DNA of 64,000 nt from Rhodovulum sulfidophilum (GCA_003241785.1 QFPW01000001.1:124001-188000); one strand, 5' to 3'. Shown: positions 51,650-60,809, counted from the stretch's first letter. The notes: a model not told the origin generated them from the letters alone. A program made the numbers and translations.

Positions 51650-52672
51650 TCAGAGGCGGCCGCTGACGCCGGCGCTCTCGAAGCTTGCCATGTCGCGCAG
51701 GATCGCGGCGGCGGATTTGACCAGGGGCCAGGCGAGCAGCGCCCCGGTCCCCTCGCCGAGCCGCATGTCGAGCGCGAGCAGCGGCCGCGCCGCCATCCTA
51801 TCGAGGAGCGCGCGGTGGCCCGCCTCGGCCGAGACATGCGAGAAGATGAGCCCCTTGCGCGTCTCGGGCGCGATCCGCTCGGTGGCGAGCGCGGCGGCGG
51901 TGGCGATGAACCCGTCGACCAGCACGAGCTTTCCGGACGCGACGGCGCCGATCATCGCACCCGCCATCATCGCGATCTCGAAGCCGCCGAACTCGCGCAG
52001 CACGTCCTCGGGCCCGGCGAGCGCCTCGACCCGGGCATTGGCGCGCGCCAGGATCTCGGCCTTGCGCGCCACCCCGGTCGCGTCGAGACCGGTGCCGCGG
52101 CCGACCAGCGCCTCGAGCGGGATGCCCGCCAGCCGATGCGCGACCAGCGTCGCGGCGGAGGTGTTGCCGATGCCCATCTCGCCGAAGGCGACGACGTCGG
52201 CCGGTGCCTCGCCGCCGATCTCGTGGCCGGCGTCGAGCGCCGCGGCGCATTCCCCGGCGCTCATCGCCGGCTCGCGCAGGAAGGAGCGGGTACCGGGGCC
52301 GATCCGGCGCGAGACGAGCCCGGGGTCGCTCATCGGCGCCCCGGCCACGCCGGCGTCGACGACCGCGACGGCGACGCCGAGGCTCGCCGCGATCACGGTG
52401 GAGGCGGCGCCGCCCGCGAGGAAGTTCGCCACCATCTGGCGCGTCACCTCCTGGGGGAAGGCCGAGACGCCCTCGACGGCCACGCCGTGGTCGGCGGCGA
52501 AGATCGTCAGCGCGCAGGTCTCGACCCGGGGCGCGAGCGCGCCGAGGGCCACGCCGATCTGCGCGGCGAGATCCTCGATCCGGCCGAGCGAGCCCACGGG
52601 CTTCGTCTTGGCATCGATCGCCCGCCAGACCTCGGTCTCGAGATCGGCGATCCGGGGTTCCTCGATCCGCAT
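51650..52672 (-). CDS. cobT: Nicotinate-nucleotide--dimethylbenzimidazole phosphoribosyltransferase
   Basis: A 340-residue enzyme that activates dimethylbenzimidazole to alpha-ribazole phosphate, the lower ligand of B12. Features are KTKPVGSLGRIEDLA, FAADHGVAVEGVSAFPQEVT, GEMGIGNTSAA, the glycine-rich VGRGTGLD and the C-terminal LDMRLGEGTGALLAWPL with the catalytic Glu. I chose ATG 52672, since TTGGAG precedes it by six bases; the longer frame would begin at that TTG. First gene of cobT-cobS-cobC. Only 109 bases separate it from the HU gene, which is too short for a B12 riboswitch. Confidence 0.96.
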   Translation of the reverse strand: MRIEEPRIADLETEVWRAIDAKTKPVGSLGRIEDLAAQIGVALGALAPRVETCALTIFAADHGVAVEGVSAFPQEVTRQMVANFLAGGAASTVIAASLGVAVAVVDAGVAGAPMSDPGLVSRRIGPGTRSFLREPAMSAGECAAALDAGHEIGGEAPADVVAFGEMGIGNTSAATLVAHRLAGIPLEALVGRGTGLDATGVARKAEILARANARVEALAGPEDVLREFGGFEIAMMAGAMIGAVASGKLVLVDGFIATAAALATERIAPETRKGLIFSHVSAEAGHRALLDRMAARPLLALDMRLGEGTGALLAWPLVKSAAAILRDMASFESAGVSGRL

Positions 52673-52729
52673 GGAATGCTCCAATCATCCGGCGGTCGGC
52701 GCGCCCGTGCCGGGCGGCCTACCTTGAAG

Positions 52730-52773
52730 ACCCGCGCCCGGGGCGCGGGTCGCACACGGCGGAGGGTCCGCCG
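52730..52773. terminator. Two hairpins after the HU gene
   Basis: ACCCGCGCC/GGCGCGGGT (52730-52738 with 52742-52750) and CGGCGGA/TCCGCCG (52757-52763 with 52767-52773) stand between the HU gene and cobT. They lack a clear T-run. Confidence 0.4.
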
Positions 52774-52781
52774 CGCGGGTC

Positions 52782-53072
52782 TCAGGCGTTGATCACGTCC
52801 TTGAGCTGCTTGGCGATCGTCACCTTCGCGACGCGATCGGCAGGCTTCTGCATCTGCTCCCCGGTCGAGGGGTTGCGCACCGTCCGCTCCGGCCGGGCGC
52901 GGCAAGCGAACTTGCCGAGGCCGGGCAGGCTGACCGCGCCGCCCGCGGCGACCTCCTTGGTCACGATTTCCGTCAGGGCCTCGAGCGCGCGGCCCGCGGC
53001 GGCCTTGTCGAGCTCCGCCGTCTCCGCGATGGCGGCGACCAGCTGCGTCTTTGTCATCGGCTTTTGTGTCAT
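52782..53072 (-). CDS. hup: HU-family DNA-binding protein
   Basis: A 96-residue basic DNA-bending protein. The N-terminal helical part (TKTQLVAAIAETAELDKAAAGRALEALTEIV) makes the dimer, the strand GGAVSLPGLGKFACRARPERTVRNPSTGEQM includes the conserved GxGxF loop and the RNPxTG tip that inserts into the DNA minor groove. Slightly longer at the N-terminus than the usual 90 residues; an internal ATG six codons in could also serve. A good promoter lies 54-82 bases upstream. Confidence 0.96.
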   Translation of the reverse strand: MTQKPMTKTQLVAAIAETAELDKAAAGRALEALTEIVTKEVAAGGAVSLPGLGKFACRARPERTVRNPSTGEQMQKPADRVAKVTIAKQLKDVINA

Positions 53073-53125
53073 CGGGTCGTTCCTGTCGAGCCTCGTGTGT
53101 TTTCCGGTTCTGCCGGGTGTCGGCC

Positions 53126-53154
53126 ACTTAAGCCGCTGGCATTGCGAAACTCAA
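53126..53154 (-). promoter_or_regulatory. Promoter of the HU gene
   Basis: On the minus strand, TTGAGT (53154-53149) and TTAAGT (53131-53126, preceded by C) are 17 bases apart; the start is expected near 53119. Confidence 0.5.
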
Positions 53155-53218
53155 TCATGGATTGCCGGAATCGTTCCGAGAAGGCCGCGGAAAGCACGTT
53201 TTCGCCCTCCGGGAGGCG

Positions 53219-54706
53219 TCAAAGGAACGCGGTTTCATCAAAACTGCGCAACTTGCGGGAGTGCATCTTCTCGAGCGGCTGATCGCGGAGCGCCTCCATC
53301 GCGCGAATTCCGATGTCGAGATGCTGCGCCACCTGGCGCTTGTAGAAGGCCGTCGCCATGCCCGGCAGCTTCAGCTCGCCATGCAGCGGCTTGTCCGAGA
53401 CGCAGAGCAGGGTGCCATAGGGCACGCGGAAGCGGAAGCCGTTCGCGGCGATCGTGGCGCTCTCCATGTCGAGCGCGACGGCGCGGGCCTGGCTCAGCCG
53501 CGCCACCGGGCCGGACTGCTCGCGCAGCTCCCAGTTGCGGTTGTCGATCGTCGCGACCGTGCCGGTGCGCATGATCTTCTTCAGTTCGTAGCCCGAAAGC
53601 CCGGTGACCCGCTCCACCGCCTCCTCGAGCGCGACCTGCACCTCGGCGAGCGCCGGGATCGGCACCCAGATCGGCAGGTCGTCGTCGAGCACATGGTCCT
53701 CGCGCATATAGGCGTGGGCCAGCACGTAGTCGCCCAGCGACTGGGAATTCCTGAGCCCGGCGCAATGGCCGAGCATCAGCCAGACATGCGGCCGCAGCAC
53801 GGCGATATGGTCGGTGATCGTCTTCGCGTTCGACGGGCCGACGCCGATGTTGACGAGCGTGATCCCCGACTGGTTCGCCCGTTCGAGATGGTAGGACGGC
53901 ATCTGCGGCAGTTTCGCCGCCGGCGGCAGGCGCTCGCCCGGTTTCATCGCGACATTGCCCGGGCCGATGAAGCCCTCGTAGCCCGAGTCCGGATCCGCGA
54001 GCATCCGGGCGCCGAACTCGACGAATTCGTCGACGTAGAACTGGTAGTTGGTGAAGAGCACGTGGTTCTGGAAATGCTCCGGCGAGGTCGCGGTGTAATG
54101 CGCGAGCCGCGCCAGCGAATAGTCGATGCGCTGCGCGGTGAAGGGGGCCAGCGGGCGCACGCCGTCCGGCCCCGGCCGCGCCTCGCCGTTCACGATCCGG
54201 TCGTCGGTGACGTTGAGGTCCGGCACGTCGAAGAGGTCGCGCAGCGGCCGGCGCAGCGTCTCGGGGATCGAGCCGTCGACATAGGCGTTCTCGCCCATCG
54301 CGAAATGGAGCGGGATCGCGGTGTCCGAGGTGCCGACCCGGACCGGCATGCCGTGGTTCTGGATCAGCAGGCCGATCTGCTGGGTGAGGTAGCCCTGGAA
54401 CAGGTCCGGCCGGGTGATCGTCGTCGCATAGGTCCCGGGCTCGGCCACATGGCCGAAAGAGAGCCGGCTGTCGACCTTGGCGAAACTCCCGGTGGTGACG
54501 CTGACCCCCGGATAGAACGCGCGGTAGCGCCCGCGCGGCGGCTCGCCCGCCATCACGGCGGCGAATTTCTCGCGCAGGAAGCCGGTCGCCGCCTCGTAGC
54601 GGCGGCGCAGGTCGGCGACCGCCTCGGCCGCGTCGTTGAAGATCCGGTCCTCCTCGGGCTCGGGGAAGATGACGGGAAGCTCGGACAGGGGTGCCTGATG
54701 TCCCAT
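53219..54706 (-). CDS. amn: AMP nucleosidase
   Basis: A 495-residue enzyme that hydrolyses AMP to adenine and ribose 5-phosphate. The N-terminal domain (to about 180) precedes a nucleoside-phosphorylase-like domain with ITLVNIGVGPSNAKTITDHIAVLRPHVWLMLGHCAGLR and the ribose-binding ALDMESATIAANG motif, the MESE-type element of this fold. Length matches E. coli Amn. It follows ade by 15 bases on the same strand, so adenine produced here can be deaminated at once by its neighbour. Confidence 0.95.
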   Translation of the reverse strand: MGHQAPLSELPVIFPEPEEDRIFNDAAEAVADLRRRYEAATGFLREKFAAVMAGEPPRGRYRAFYPGVSVTTGSFAKVDSRLSFGHVAEPGTYATTITRPDLFQGYLTQQIGLLIQNHGMPVRVGTSDTAIPLHFAMGENAYVDGSIPETLRRPLRDLFDVPDLNVTDDRIVNGEARPGPDGVRPLAPFTAQRIDYSLARLAHYTATSPEHFQNHVLFTNYQFYVDEFVEFGARMLADPDSGYEGFIGPGNVAMKPGERLPPAAKLPQMPSYHLERANQSGITLVNIGVGPSNAKTITDHIAVLRPHVWLMLGHCAGLRNSQSLGDYVLAHAYMREDHVLDDDLPIWVPIPALAEVQVALEEAVERVTGLSGYELKKIMRTGTVATIDNRNWELREQSGPVARLSQARAVALDMESATIAANGFRFRVPYGTLLCVSDKPLHGELKLPGMATAFYKRQVAQHLDIGIRAMEALRDQPLEKMHSRKLRSFDETAFL

Positions 54707-54721
54707 GAGGCGGGCCTCCTT

Positions 54722-56521
54722 CTAGACGCCGGTAAAGAGCTCGGTCTTCTCGAACCGGGTGACATCGATCAGCCCCATGTCGGAGATCCGGAGTTCGGGG
54801 ATGACGACGAGCGCGAGGAGCGAGTGCTGCATGTAGGCGTTGTTCACGTCGCAGCCGCACTCCGCCATCGCGGCGACCATCCGGTCGGCGGCGGCCGCGA
54901 CCTCGGCCGCCGGCGCGTCGGACATGAGCCCGCCGATCGGGAGCGCCACGCTCGCGAGCTCGCGCCCCTCGCGCCAGACGGTGACCCCGCCGCCGAGCGC
55001 GCGCAGATGGTTCGCGGCCAGCGCCATGTCGGCCTTCGAGGTGCCGACGACGATCATGTGGTGGCTGTCGTGCGCGACGGTCGAGGCGACGGCGCAGGGC
55101 ACGTCGTAGCGGAAGCCGGAGACGAAGCCGTTCACCACCTGCCCGGTCGCCCGGTGCCGCTCGACCAGCGCGATCTGGCAGACGTCGGCCGCGACATCCA
55201 TCGCGACGATCCCCTCCTCGACGGCGAGCTCGGCCTCGAGCGCCTTGGTCGGCGCCTGGTTCTCGATCACCCCGATCACCCGGGTCCTGACGCGGTTCGC
55301 GCCCTCCGGCGCCGCGATGTCGAAATCGCCCGCCGCGAGATCGCGGGCCATGTTCACCGTGCGCCGCGCCGCGTCGGGCCAGCGGAAATCCGGCTCGGGC
55401 GCCACGCAGACGCCCGCCTCGGCCACGATCTCGCCCCGCGCGATCACCGTCTCGATCGGGAGCGCCACGAGGTCGGAGGTCAGGACGCAATCCGCTCGCC
55501 GCCCCGGCGTCACGCTGCCGAGCTCGCGCTCCAGGCCGAAATGCGTCGCGGTGTTGATCGTCGCCATCTGCAGCGCGACCAGCGGGTCGAGCCCCTCGGC
55601 GATCGCGTGGCGCACCACGCGGTTCATGTGCCCCTCGTTCACCAGCGTGCCGGAATGGCAGTCGTCGGTGCAGAGGACGAAGTTGCGCGGATCGAGCCCC
55701 TTCTCGGTCACCGCTGTGATCTGCGCCTTCACATCGTACCAGGCCGAGCCGAGCCGCAGCATCGCGCGCATCCCCTGCCGCACGCGGGCGATCGCGTCGG
55801 ATTCGCGGGTGCCCTCGTGGTCGTCGGCCGGGCCGGCGGCCACATAGGCCGGGAAATCCGTGAGGTCCGGGCTCGCGAAATGCCCGCCGACGGTCTTGCC
55901 CGCGACCTGGGTCGCCGCGATCTCGGCCAGCATCGCCGGATCGCCAGCGACCACGCCCGGATAGTTCATCATCTCGCCGAGCCCGATGATGTTGGGCCAG
56001 GCCATCGCCTCGGCGACCTCCTTCGGCCCGAGCGCCACGCCCGTGGTCTCGAGCCCCGGCGCCGAGGGGGCGCAGGAGGGCATCTGCACGAAGACGTTGA
56101 CCGGCTGCGCCAGCGCCTCGTCGTGCATGAGCCGCACGCCCTCGAGCCCCATCACATTGGCGATCTCGTGCGGGTCGACGAACATCGTCGTCGTCCCGTG
56201 CGGCATCACCGCGCGGGCGAATTGCGAGACCGTGAGCATGCCGCTCTCGACATGCATGTGCCCGTCGCAGAGCCCGGGGATCAGGTAGCGCCCGCCGGCG
56301 TCGATCACCCGCGTTTCCGGGCCGGTCATCGGCCCGGCGTCGGGGCCGCAATAGGCGAAGCGGCCGGATTTGATCGCGACGTCGGTGCCCGGGATCACCT
56401 CGCGCGAATGCACGTTCACCCAGGCGCAGTCGCGGATGACGAGATCGGCCGGCGCGCGGCGCGCCGCGACCTCGACCAGGGCGGGGGCCACCTCGGGCCA
56501 GGAAAGCAGGGGCTGTGTCAT
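54722..56521 (-). CDS. ade: Adenine deaminase
   Basis: A 599-residue amidohydrolase that converts adenine to hypoxanthine plus ammonia. The metal-binding HMHVESG (His88, His90) at 88-94, VDPHEIANVMG, CTDDCHSG and the C-terminal VAHDSHHMIVVG blocks match the bacterial Ade family, whose length is usually 540-600. The ATG at 56521 gives a normal start (MTQPLLSWPE). It leads an ade-amn pair: Amn makes adenine, Ade deaminates it, and ammonia release may link to the ammonium genes nearby. Confidence 0.95.
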   Translation of the reverse strand: MTQPLLSWPEVAPALVEVAARRAPADLVIRDCAWVNVHSREVIPGTDVAIKSGRFAYCGPDAGPMTGPETRVIDAGGRYLIPGLCDGHMHVESGMLTVSQFARAVMPHGTTTMFVDPHEIANVMGLEGVRLMHDEALAQPVNVFVQMPSCAPSAPGLETTGVALGPKEVAEAMAWPNIIGLGEMMNYPGVVAGDPAMLAEIAATQVAGKTVGGHFASPDLTDFPAYVAAGPADDHEGTRESDAIARVRQGMRAMLRLGSAWYDVKAQITAVTEKGLDPRNFVLCTDDCHSGTLVNEGHMNRVVRHAIAEGLDPLVALQMATINTATHFGLERELGSVTPGRRADCVLTSDLVALPIETVIARGEIVAEAGVCVAPEPDFRWPDAARRTVNMARDLAAGDFDIAAPEGANRVRTRVIGVIENQAPTKALEAELAVEEGIVAMDVAADVCQIALVERHRATGQVVNGFVSGFRYDVPCAVASTVAHDSHHMIVVGTSKADMALAANHLRALGGGVTVWREGRELASVALPIGGLMSDAPAAEVAAAADRMVAAMAECGCDVNNAYMQHSLLALVVIPELRISDMGLIDVTRFEKTELFTGV

Positions 56522-56622
56522 GCCGCGAGATTCGACCGCCGCGCGGGTTTGGGCAAGCGAAAAGGCGAGCGCCGCCCGACCGCCTCGCGTCGCCGGGCGG
56601 CGGGCCGGCGGGGCCATGGCCC

Positions 56623-56653
56623 AAAAAATAAGCCCGGATCCGAGGATCCGGGC
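56623..56653 (-). terminator. Intrinsic terminator after amtB
   Basis: A perfect 10-bp stem GCCCGGATCC/GGATCCGGGC (56632-56641 with 56644-56653) is followed on the minus strand by TTATTTTTT. It lies 50 bases after the amtB stop. The stem core GGATCCGGGC also occurs in the hairpin at 10236. Confidence 0.85.
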
Positions 56654-56702
56654 CAGTGTCCGGGCGTGCCGCGCGGCACGACCCCGGGGGGTTGGATGCG
56701 CC

Positions 56703-58046
56703 TCAGTAGGAGTAGGCGCGCTCGCCGTGCTCCGCGAGGTCGAGCCCTTCGTGCTCTTCCTCGGTGGAGACGCGCAGGCCGACCAGCACGTCGACGAGCT
56801 TGTAGAGGATGAAGGACACCACGCCGCACCAGACGATGGTGATCAGCACGCCCTCGATCTGGACCCAGAGCTGGTGACCCATCGAGTAGCCGTCGATGCC
56901 GACGCCACCGAGCGCCGGGGCGACCAGGATGCCGGTGCCGACCGAGCCGATGATGCCGCCGACGCCGTGGATGCCGAACACGTCCAGCGTGTCGTCGTAG
57001 CCGAAGGCCTTCTTCACCGAGGTACAGAAGTAGAAGCAGACCACGCCGGAGATGAAGCCGAGCACGATGCCGCCGACCGGACCGACGAAGCCCGCGGCCG
57101 GGGTGATGGCGACGAGGCCCGCGATCGCGCCGGAGACGACGCCGAGCAGCGACGGATGCTCCTTGGTGCTCCATTCGATCAGGAGCCAGCCCAGCGCGCC
57201 GCCGGCGGTCGCGACCAGGGTGTTGATGATCGCAAGCGTGGTGCCCGCGTTCGCCTCGAGGTTGGAGCCGGCGTTGAAGCCGAACCAGCCGACCCAGAGC
57301 AGCGAGCCGCCGACCATGGTGAGCGTCAGCGAATGCGGCGTGTGCGGCTCCTTGCCGTAGCCGATGCGCGGGCCGATGATGAGGGCGCCGACCAGCGCCG
57401 CGACGCCGGCGTTGATGTGGACGACCGTGCCGCCGGCGAAGTCAAGCGCGCCGCGGACGAAGAGGAAGCCCTCGGAGTACCAGACCATGTGGGCGATCGG
57501 CAGGTAGACGAGCAGGCTCCACAGGATGGAGAACAGCAGGACCGCCTTGAACTTCATGCGCTCGGCGAAGCCGCCGACGATGAGCGCGGGGGTGATCGCC
57601 GCGAAGGTCATCTGGAAGCAGATGAAGATGTATTCCGGGATCTCGACGCCGTCGGTGAAGGTGGCGACGGTCGAATCCGTCGTGATGCCGCTCAGGAACA
57701 GCCGCGAGAAGCCGCCGAAGAACGCGTCCATGCCGCCGCCCGGGTTCAGGGCGATGCTGTAGCCGTAGACGACCCAGAGGATCATCATGACGCAGGCGAT
57801 GACGAAGGTCTGCATCAGGACCGAGAGCATGTTCTTCGAGCGGACGAGGCCGCCGTAGAACAGGCCGAGCCCCGGCACGGTCATCAGGAGCACGAGGATG
57901 GTCGAAACCATCATCCAGGTCACGTCGCCCTTGTCGACGGTCGGCACGATCTCGGGGGCCGCCTCGACCACCGTCTCCTGCGCCAGGGCGACGCCCGCCG
58001 TGAGCAGGAGCGCGAGTGGCGTGAGCTTCAGCACATTTCTCATCAT
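56703..58046 (-). CDS. amtB: Ammonium transporter AmtB
   Basis: A 447-residue trimeric ammonium channel with a cleaved signal peptide (LTPLALLLTAGVALA before QET) and eleven helices. The pore histidines lie in GGTVVHINAG and VFGIHGVGG; the family signature DFAGGTVVHINAG is complete. The C-terminal cytoplasmic tail (STEEEHEGLDL) is where GlnK docks. The start is uncertain among neighbouring ATGs at 58055, 58046 and 58043; I used 58046. It follows glnK by 25 bases, the classic operon. Confidence 0.96.
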   Translation of the reverse strand: MMRNVLKLTPLALLLTAGVALAQETVVEAAPEIVPTVDKGDVTWMMVSTILVLLMTVPGLGLFYGGLVRSKNMLSVLMQTFVIACVMMILWVVYGYSIALNPGGGMDAFFGGFSRLFLSGITTDSTVATFTDGVEIPEYIFICFQMTFAAITPALIVGGFAERMKFKAVLLFSILWSLLVYLPIAHMVWYSEGFLFVRGALDFAGGTVVHINAGVAALVGALIIGPRIGYGKEPHTPHSLTLTMVGGSLLWVGWFGFNAGSNLEANAGTTLAIINTLVATAGGALGWLLIEWSTKEHPSLLGVVSGAIAGLVAITPAAGFVGPVGGIVLGFISGVVCFYFCTSVKKAFGYDDTLDVFGIHGVGGIIGSVGTGILVAPALGGVGIDGYSMGHQLWVQIEGVLITIVWCGVVSFILYKLVDVLVGLRVSTEEEHEGLDLAEHGERAYSY

Positions 58047-58071
58047 TTCCCTCATTGAATGGCGCCTCAGC

Positions 58072-58410
58072 TCAGAGCGCATCATCGCCGGTTTCGCCCG
58101 TGCGGACCCGGTGGGCCTGGAGCACGTCGAGCACGAAGATCTTGCCGTCGCCGATCTTGCCGGTCTTGGCGGTGACGGCCAGCGTCTCCACGACCTGCGA
58201 GACGGCGGCGTCCGAAACCACGAGCTCGAGCTTGATCTTGGGCACGAAGTTCACGACGTATTCCGCGCCGCGGTAGATCTCGGTGTGACCCGACTGGCGG
58301 CCGTAACCCTTCACCTCGGAGACCATCAGACCCTGGACTCCGATGCCCGTCAGCGCCTCGCGTACCTCCTCCAGCTTGAAAGGTTTGATGACCGCTATGA
58401 TCAGTTTCAT
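58072..58410 (-). CDS. glnK: Nitrogen regulatory PII protein GlnK
   Basis: A 112-residue trimeric PII signal protein that binds ATP/ADP and 2-oxoglutarate and blocks AmtB when nitrogen is plentiful. The T-loop KGYGRQSGHTEIYRGAEY contains the uridylylated Tyr51, and the C-loop KIGDGKIFV is complete. Upstream lies a near-consensus sigma-54 promoter, so the operon should be induced by NtrC at low nitrogen. GAGGA precedes the ATG at 58410. Confidence 0.97.
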   Translation of the reverse strand: MKLIIAVIKPFKLEEVREALTGIGVQGLMVSEVKGYGRQSGHTEIYRGAEYVVNFVPKIKLELVVSDAAVSQVVETLAVTAKTGKIGDGKIFVLDVLQAHRVRTGETGDDAL

Positions 58411-58721
58411 CTGTTCCTCGTTTCTGGTTCTGGCGACGCAACGGCGCTGTTGAACAGCTGGCAAACCGCGTGCCAATGCCGCGGCCTTAGGCTATATTCC
58501 GCCGGAGCCGAAGATAAATCGCGCCCGCGTGAACGCCGCTGCCGGACATTGCGCCGTCAATATGCAGAATCGGGCTTGGGTGTGAAAATTGCCCATTAAT
58601 GAGGCATCGGTGAGTCGGTCGGCGCGGCGCTCCTCGACGCAATTCACTGGTGCGAAACACTGTTTGGCGATACCCTCCCGGCAAAACACCGAGCAGATAA
58701 AACCGAAGAGGCACGGGCCCG
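58411..58721. other. Intergenic region between glnK and the PBP gene
   Basis: 311 bases, richer in A and T than their surroundings. The left part carries the sigma-54 promoter of glnK. The right part must hold a promoter for the PBP gene, but I see no clear match. No short gene with a convincing ribosome site was found. Confidence 0.55.
58461..58475 (-). promoter_or_regulatory. Sigma-54 promoter of glnK-amtB
   Basis: On the minus strand, TGGCAC (58475-58470), five bases (GCGGT), then TTGC (58464-58461) match the -24/-12 consensus TGGCAC-N5-TTGC exactly. The start would be near 58449, about 39 bases before glnK. I could not identify NtrC sites with confidence. Confidence 0.75.
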
Positions 58722-60719
58722 ATGGGCAAGAAAAAGAGCGGGGCGAAGCCCCGGCTTGGTCGTATGGAGCGGATGCTGCGCGGCGGGATCCGCGGGATCT
58801 TCCGGGTGACCTGGTGGGTAGGACTGCGCGTCGCGATCCTCGGCGCGCTGATCCTGGGCGTCTCCGTCGCCTATTACATGACCAGGCTGCCGGCGCTGGA
58901 CGAGCTGCTCGACGGCCGCGACCGGGGCTCGGTGACGCTGCTCGACGAGGGTGATCAGACCTTCGCCTGGCGCGGTCAGCAGCTCGGGCTCCTGCGCGCC
59001 GACGAGGCCTCGCCGCATCTCGTGAACGCGATCGTCGCGACCGAGGACAAGCGGTTCTACTGGCATTTCGGCATCGACCTCAAAGGCACGCTGCGCGCCC
59101 TCCTCGTCAACGCCCGCGCCGGCTCGACCGTGCAGGGCGGCTCGTCGATCACCCAGCAGGTGGCGAAGCTCCTCTATTTCGACAACAGCCGCACGCTCGA
59201 GCGCAAGCTGAAGGAGATCCCGGCGGCGATCGCGCTCGACCTGAAATTCTCCAAGAACGAGATCCTGTCGATCTACCTCAACCGCGCCTATCTCGGCGCC
59301 GGCGCGACCGGGTTCGAGGCGGCGGCGCAGCGCTATTTCGGCAAGTCGGCGCGCGAGGTCACGCCGGCCGAGGCGGCGATGCTGGCGGGCCTGCTGCGCG
59401 CGCCCTCGCGCTTCGCGCCCACGAACGACCTCAACGCGGCGCAGGAGCGCGCGAACGTGATCGTCGGGCTGATGGAGGACCAGGGCTACCTGACCCCGGC
59501 CCAGGCCGACGCCGCGCGGGCGCGTCCGGCGGCGCTGTCGCACGCCGCCGCGGCGCGGGCGGGCGGCGAATTCGCCGACTGGATCATGCAGACCGGCCCG
59601 GATTTCCTGACCCGGCGCACCACCGAGGACATCGAGGTGCTGACGACCTTCGACCCGCGCATCCAGCGCGCGGCCGAGGAGGCGCTCAAATCCGTCTTCT
59701 CCACCAAGCTCAAGGCCGGATCGAACGCCCAGGCGGCGATCGTCGTGCTGTCGCCGGATGGCGCGGTGCGCGCGATGGTCGGCGGCCGCGACCTCGGCGG
59801 CAGCGACGGGCAGTTCAACCGCGCGACCCAGGCGCTGCGCCAGACCGGCTCGCTCTTCAAGCCCTTCGTCTTCGCCGCGGCGCTCCAGGCCGGCGCCAGT
59901 CCCTATGACACGGTGCTCGACGCGCCACTCACGATCAACGTTCCGGGCTCGGGCGCCTGGTCGCCGCAGAACTACACCCGGGACTTCCGCGGCCAGATCA
60001 CCCTCGCCGACGCGCTCGCCCATTCGATCAACACCGCGACGATCCGCGTCGCCGAGGACACCGGCCGCGCCCGGGTGCGCGCGGTCGCGCAGGATTTCGG
60101 CGTCGCCTCGCCGATCGCCGAGGGCCCGGCGCTGGCGCTCGGCGCCTCGGAGGCGACGCTGCTCGAGATGACCGGCGCCTACGCCGGCTTCCTGAACGGC
60201 GGCGTGCGCGCCACCCCCTACGGCATCCGCCAGCTCCGGCTCAAATCCGACGGCACGCCGCTCATGGGCGCGACGGCGGGCGCGCCGGTGCGGGTGCTCG
60301 ACGAGCGCGCGGCGGGCGAGCTGGTCTGGATGATGAGCCGCGTGATCACCGATGGGACCGGCGCGCGGGCGCGGCTCGGCGACCGGCCGGCGGCGGGCAA
60401 GACCGGCACGACCCAGGCCGCGCGCGACGCCTGGTTCATCGGCTTCACCGCCGATTACGTCGCCGGCGTCTGGATGGGCTACGACGACAACACGCCGCTC
60501 AAGGGCGTCTCGGGCGGCGGCCTTCCGGCCGAGATCTGGCGCGAGACCATGCTGCGCGTCGAGGACGGCCTGCCGGTCCGACCCCTGCCCGAGGTGGTGC
60601 CGAGCCCGCCGGCCGTCGCCGTCGCGCTGCCGAGCCCGTCGGAAGTGGTCGAGAACGTCGGCGACGCGGTGCAGTCGGTGTTTCGCAACGTCCTCGGAGG
60701 GTTGTTCGGGCGCAACTGA
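58722..60719 (+). CDS. Class A penicillin-binding protein (PBP1-type)
   Basis: A 665-residue bifunctional wall synthase. A short basic N-terminus precedes a membrane anchor (LRVAILGALILGVSVAYYM, about 35-53). The glycosyltransferase (GT51) domain has Glu108 in ATEDKRFYWHFG and GGSSITQQVAK; the transpeptidase domain has SLFK with Ser377, the SIN motif in AHSINTATIRVA, and KTGTT at 560-564. The C-terminus is a short Pro/Val-rich tail. It polymerises and cross-links peptidoglycan in the periplasm. Shorter than PBP1a of E. coli because the OB-like insert is missing. Confidence 0.95.
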   Translation: MGKKKSGAKPRLGRMERMLRGGIRGIFRVTWWVGLRVAILGALILGVSVAYYMTRLPALDELLDGRDRGSVTLLDEGDQTFAWRGQQLGLLRADEASPHLVNAIVATEDKRFYWHFGIDLKGTLRALLVNARAGSTVQGGSSITQQVAKLLYFDNSRTLERKLKEIPAAIALDLKFSKNEILSIYLNRAYLGAGATGFEAAAQRYFGKSAREVTPAEAAMLAGLLRAPSRFAPTNDLNAAQERANVIVGLMEDQGYLTPAQADAARARPAALSHAAAARAGGEFADWIMQTGPDFLTRRTTEDIEVLTTFDPRIQRAAEEALKSVFSTKLKAGSNAQAAIVVLSPDGAVRAMVGGRDLGGSDGQFNRATQALRQTGSLFKPFVFAAALQAGASPYDTVLDAPLTINVPGSGAWSPQNYTRDFRGQITLADALAHSINTATIRVAEDTGRARVRAVAQDFGVASPIAEGPALALGASEATLLEMTGAYAGFLNGGVRATPYGIRQLRLKSDGTPLMGATAGAPVRVLDERAAGELVWMMSRVITDGTGARARLGDRPAAGKTGTTQAARDAWFIGFTADYVAGVWMGYDDNTPLKGVSGGGLPAEIWRETMLRVEDGLPVRPLPEVVPSPPAVAVALPSPSEVVENVGDAVQSVFRNVLGGLFGRN

Positions 60720-60809
60720 TCCCGAGGAACCGACGCCGCGCGCCACAAGCGCGCTTGAAGCGTTCTGGTCCATCCCATAAACCGCAGGAACTGACAAAGG
60801 GGGGCGGAA

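Noticed and set aside
52673..52781. Cobalamin riboswitch before cobT
   Set aside because: Only 109 bases are available between cobT and the HU gene, and they contain two simple hairpins instead of a B12 box.
53162..56812. A 1216-codon plus-strand frame across amn and ade
   Set aside because: It mirrors two well-supported genes on the minus strand and has the His/Arg/Asp-rich composition typical of antisense frames in GC-rich DNA.
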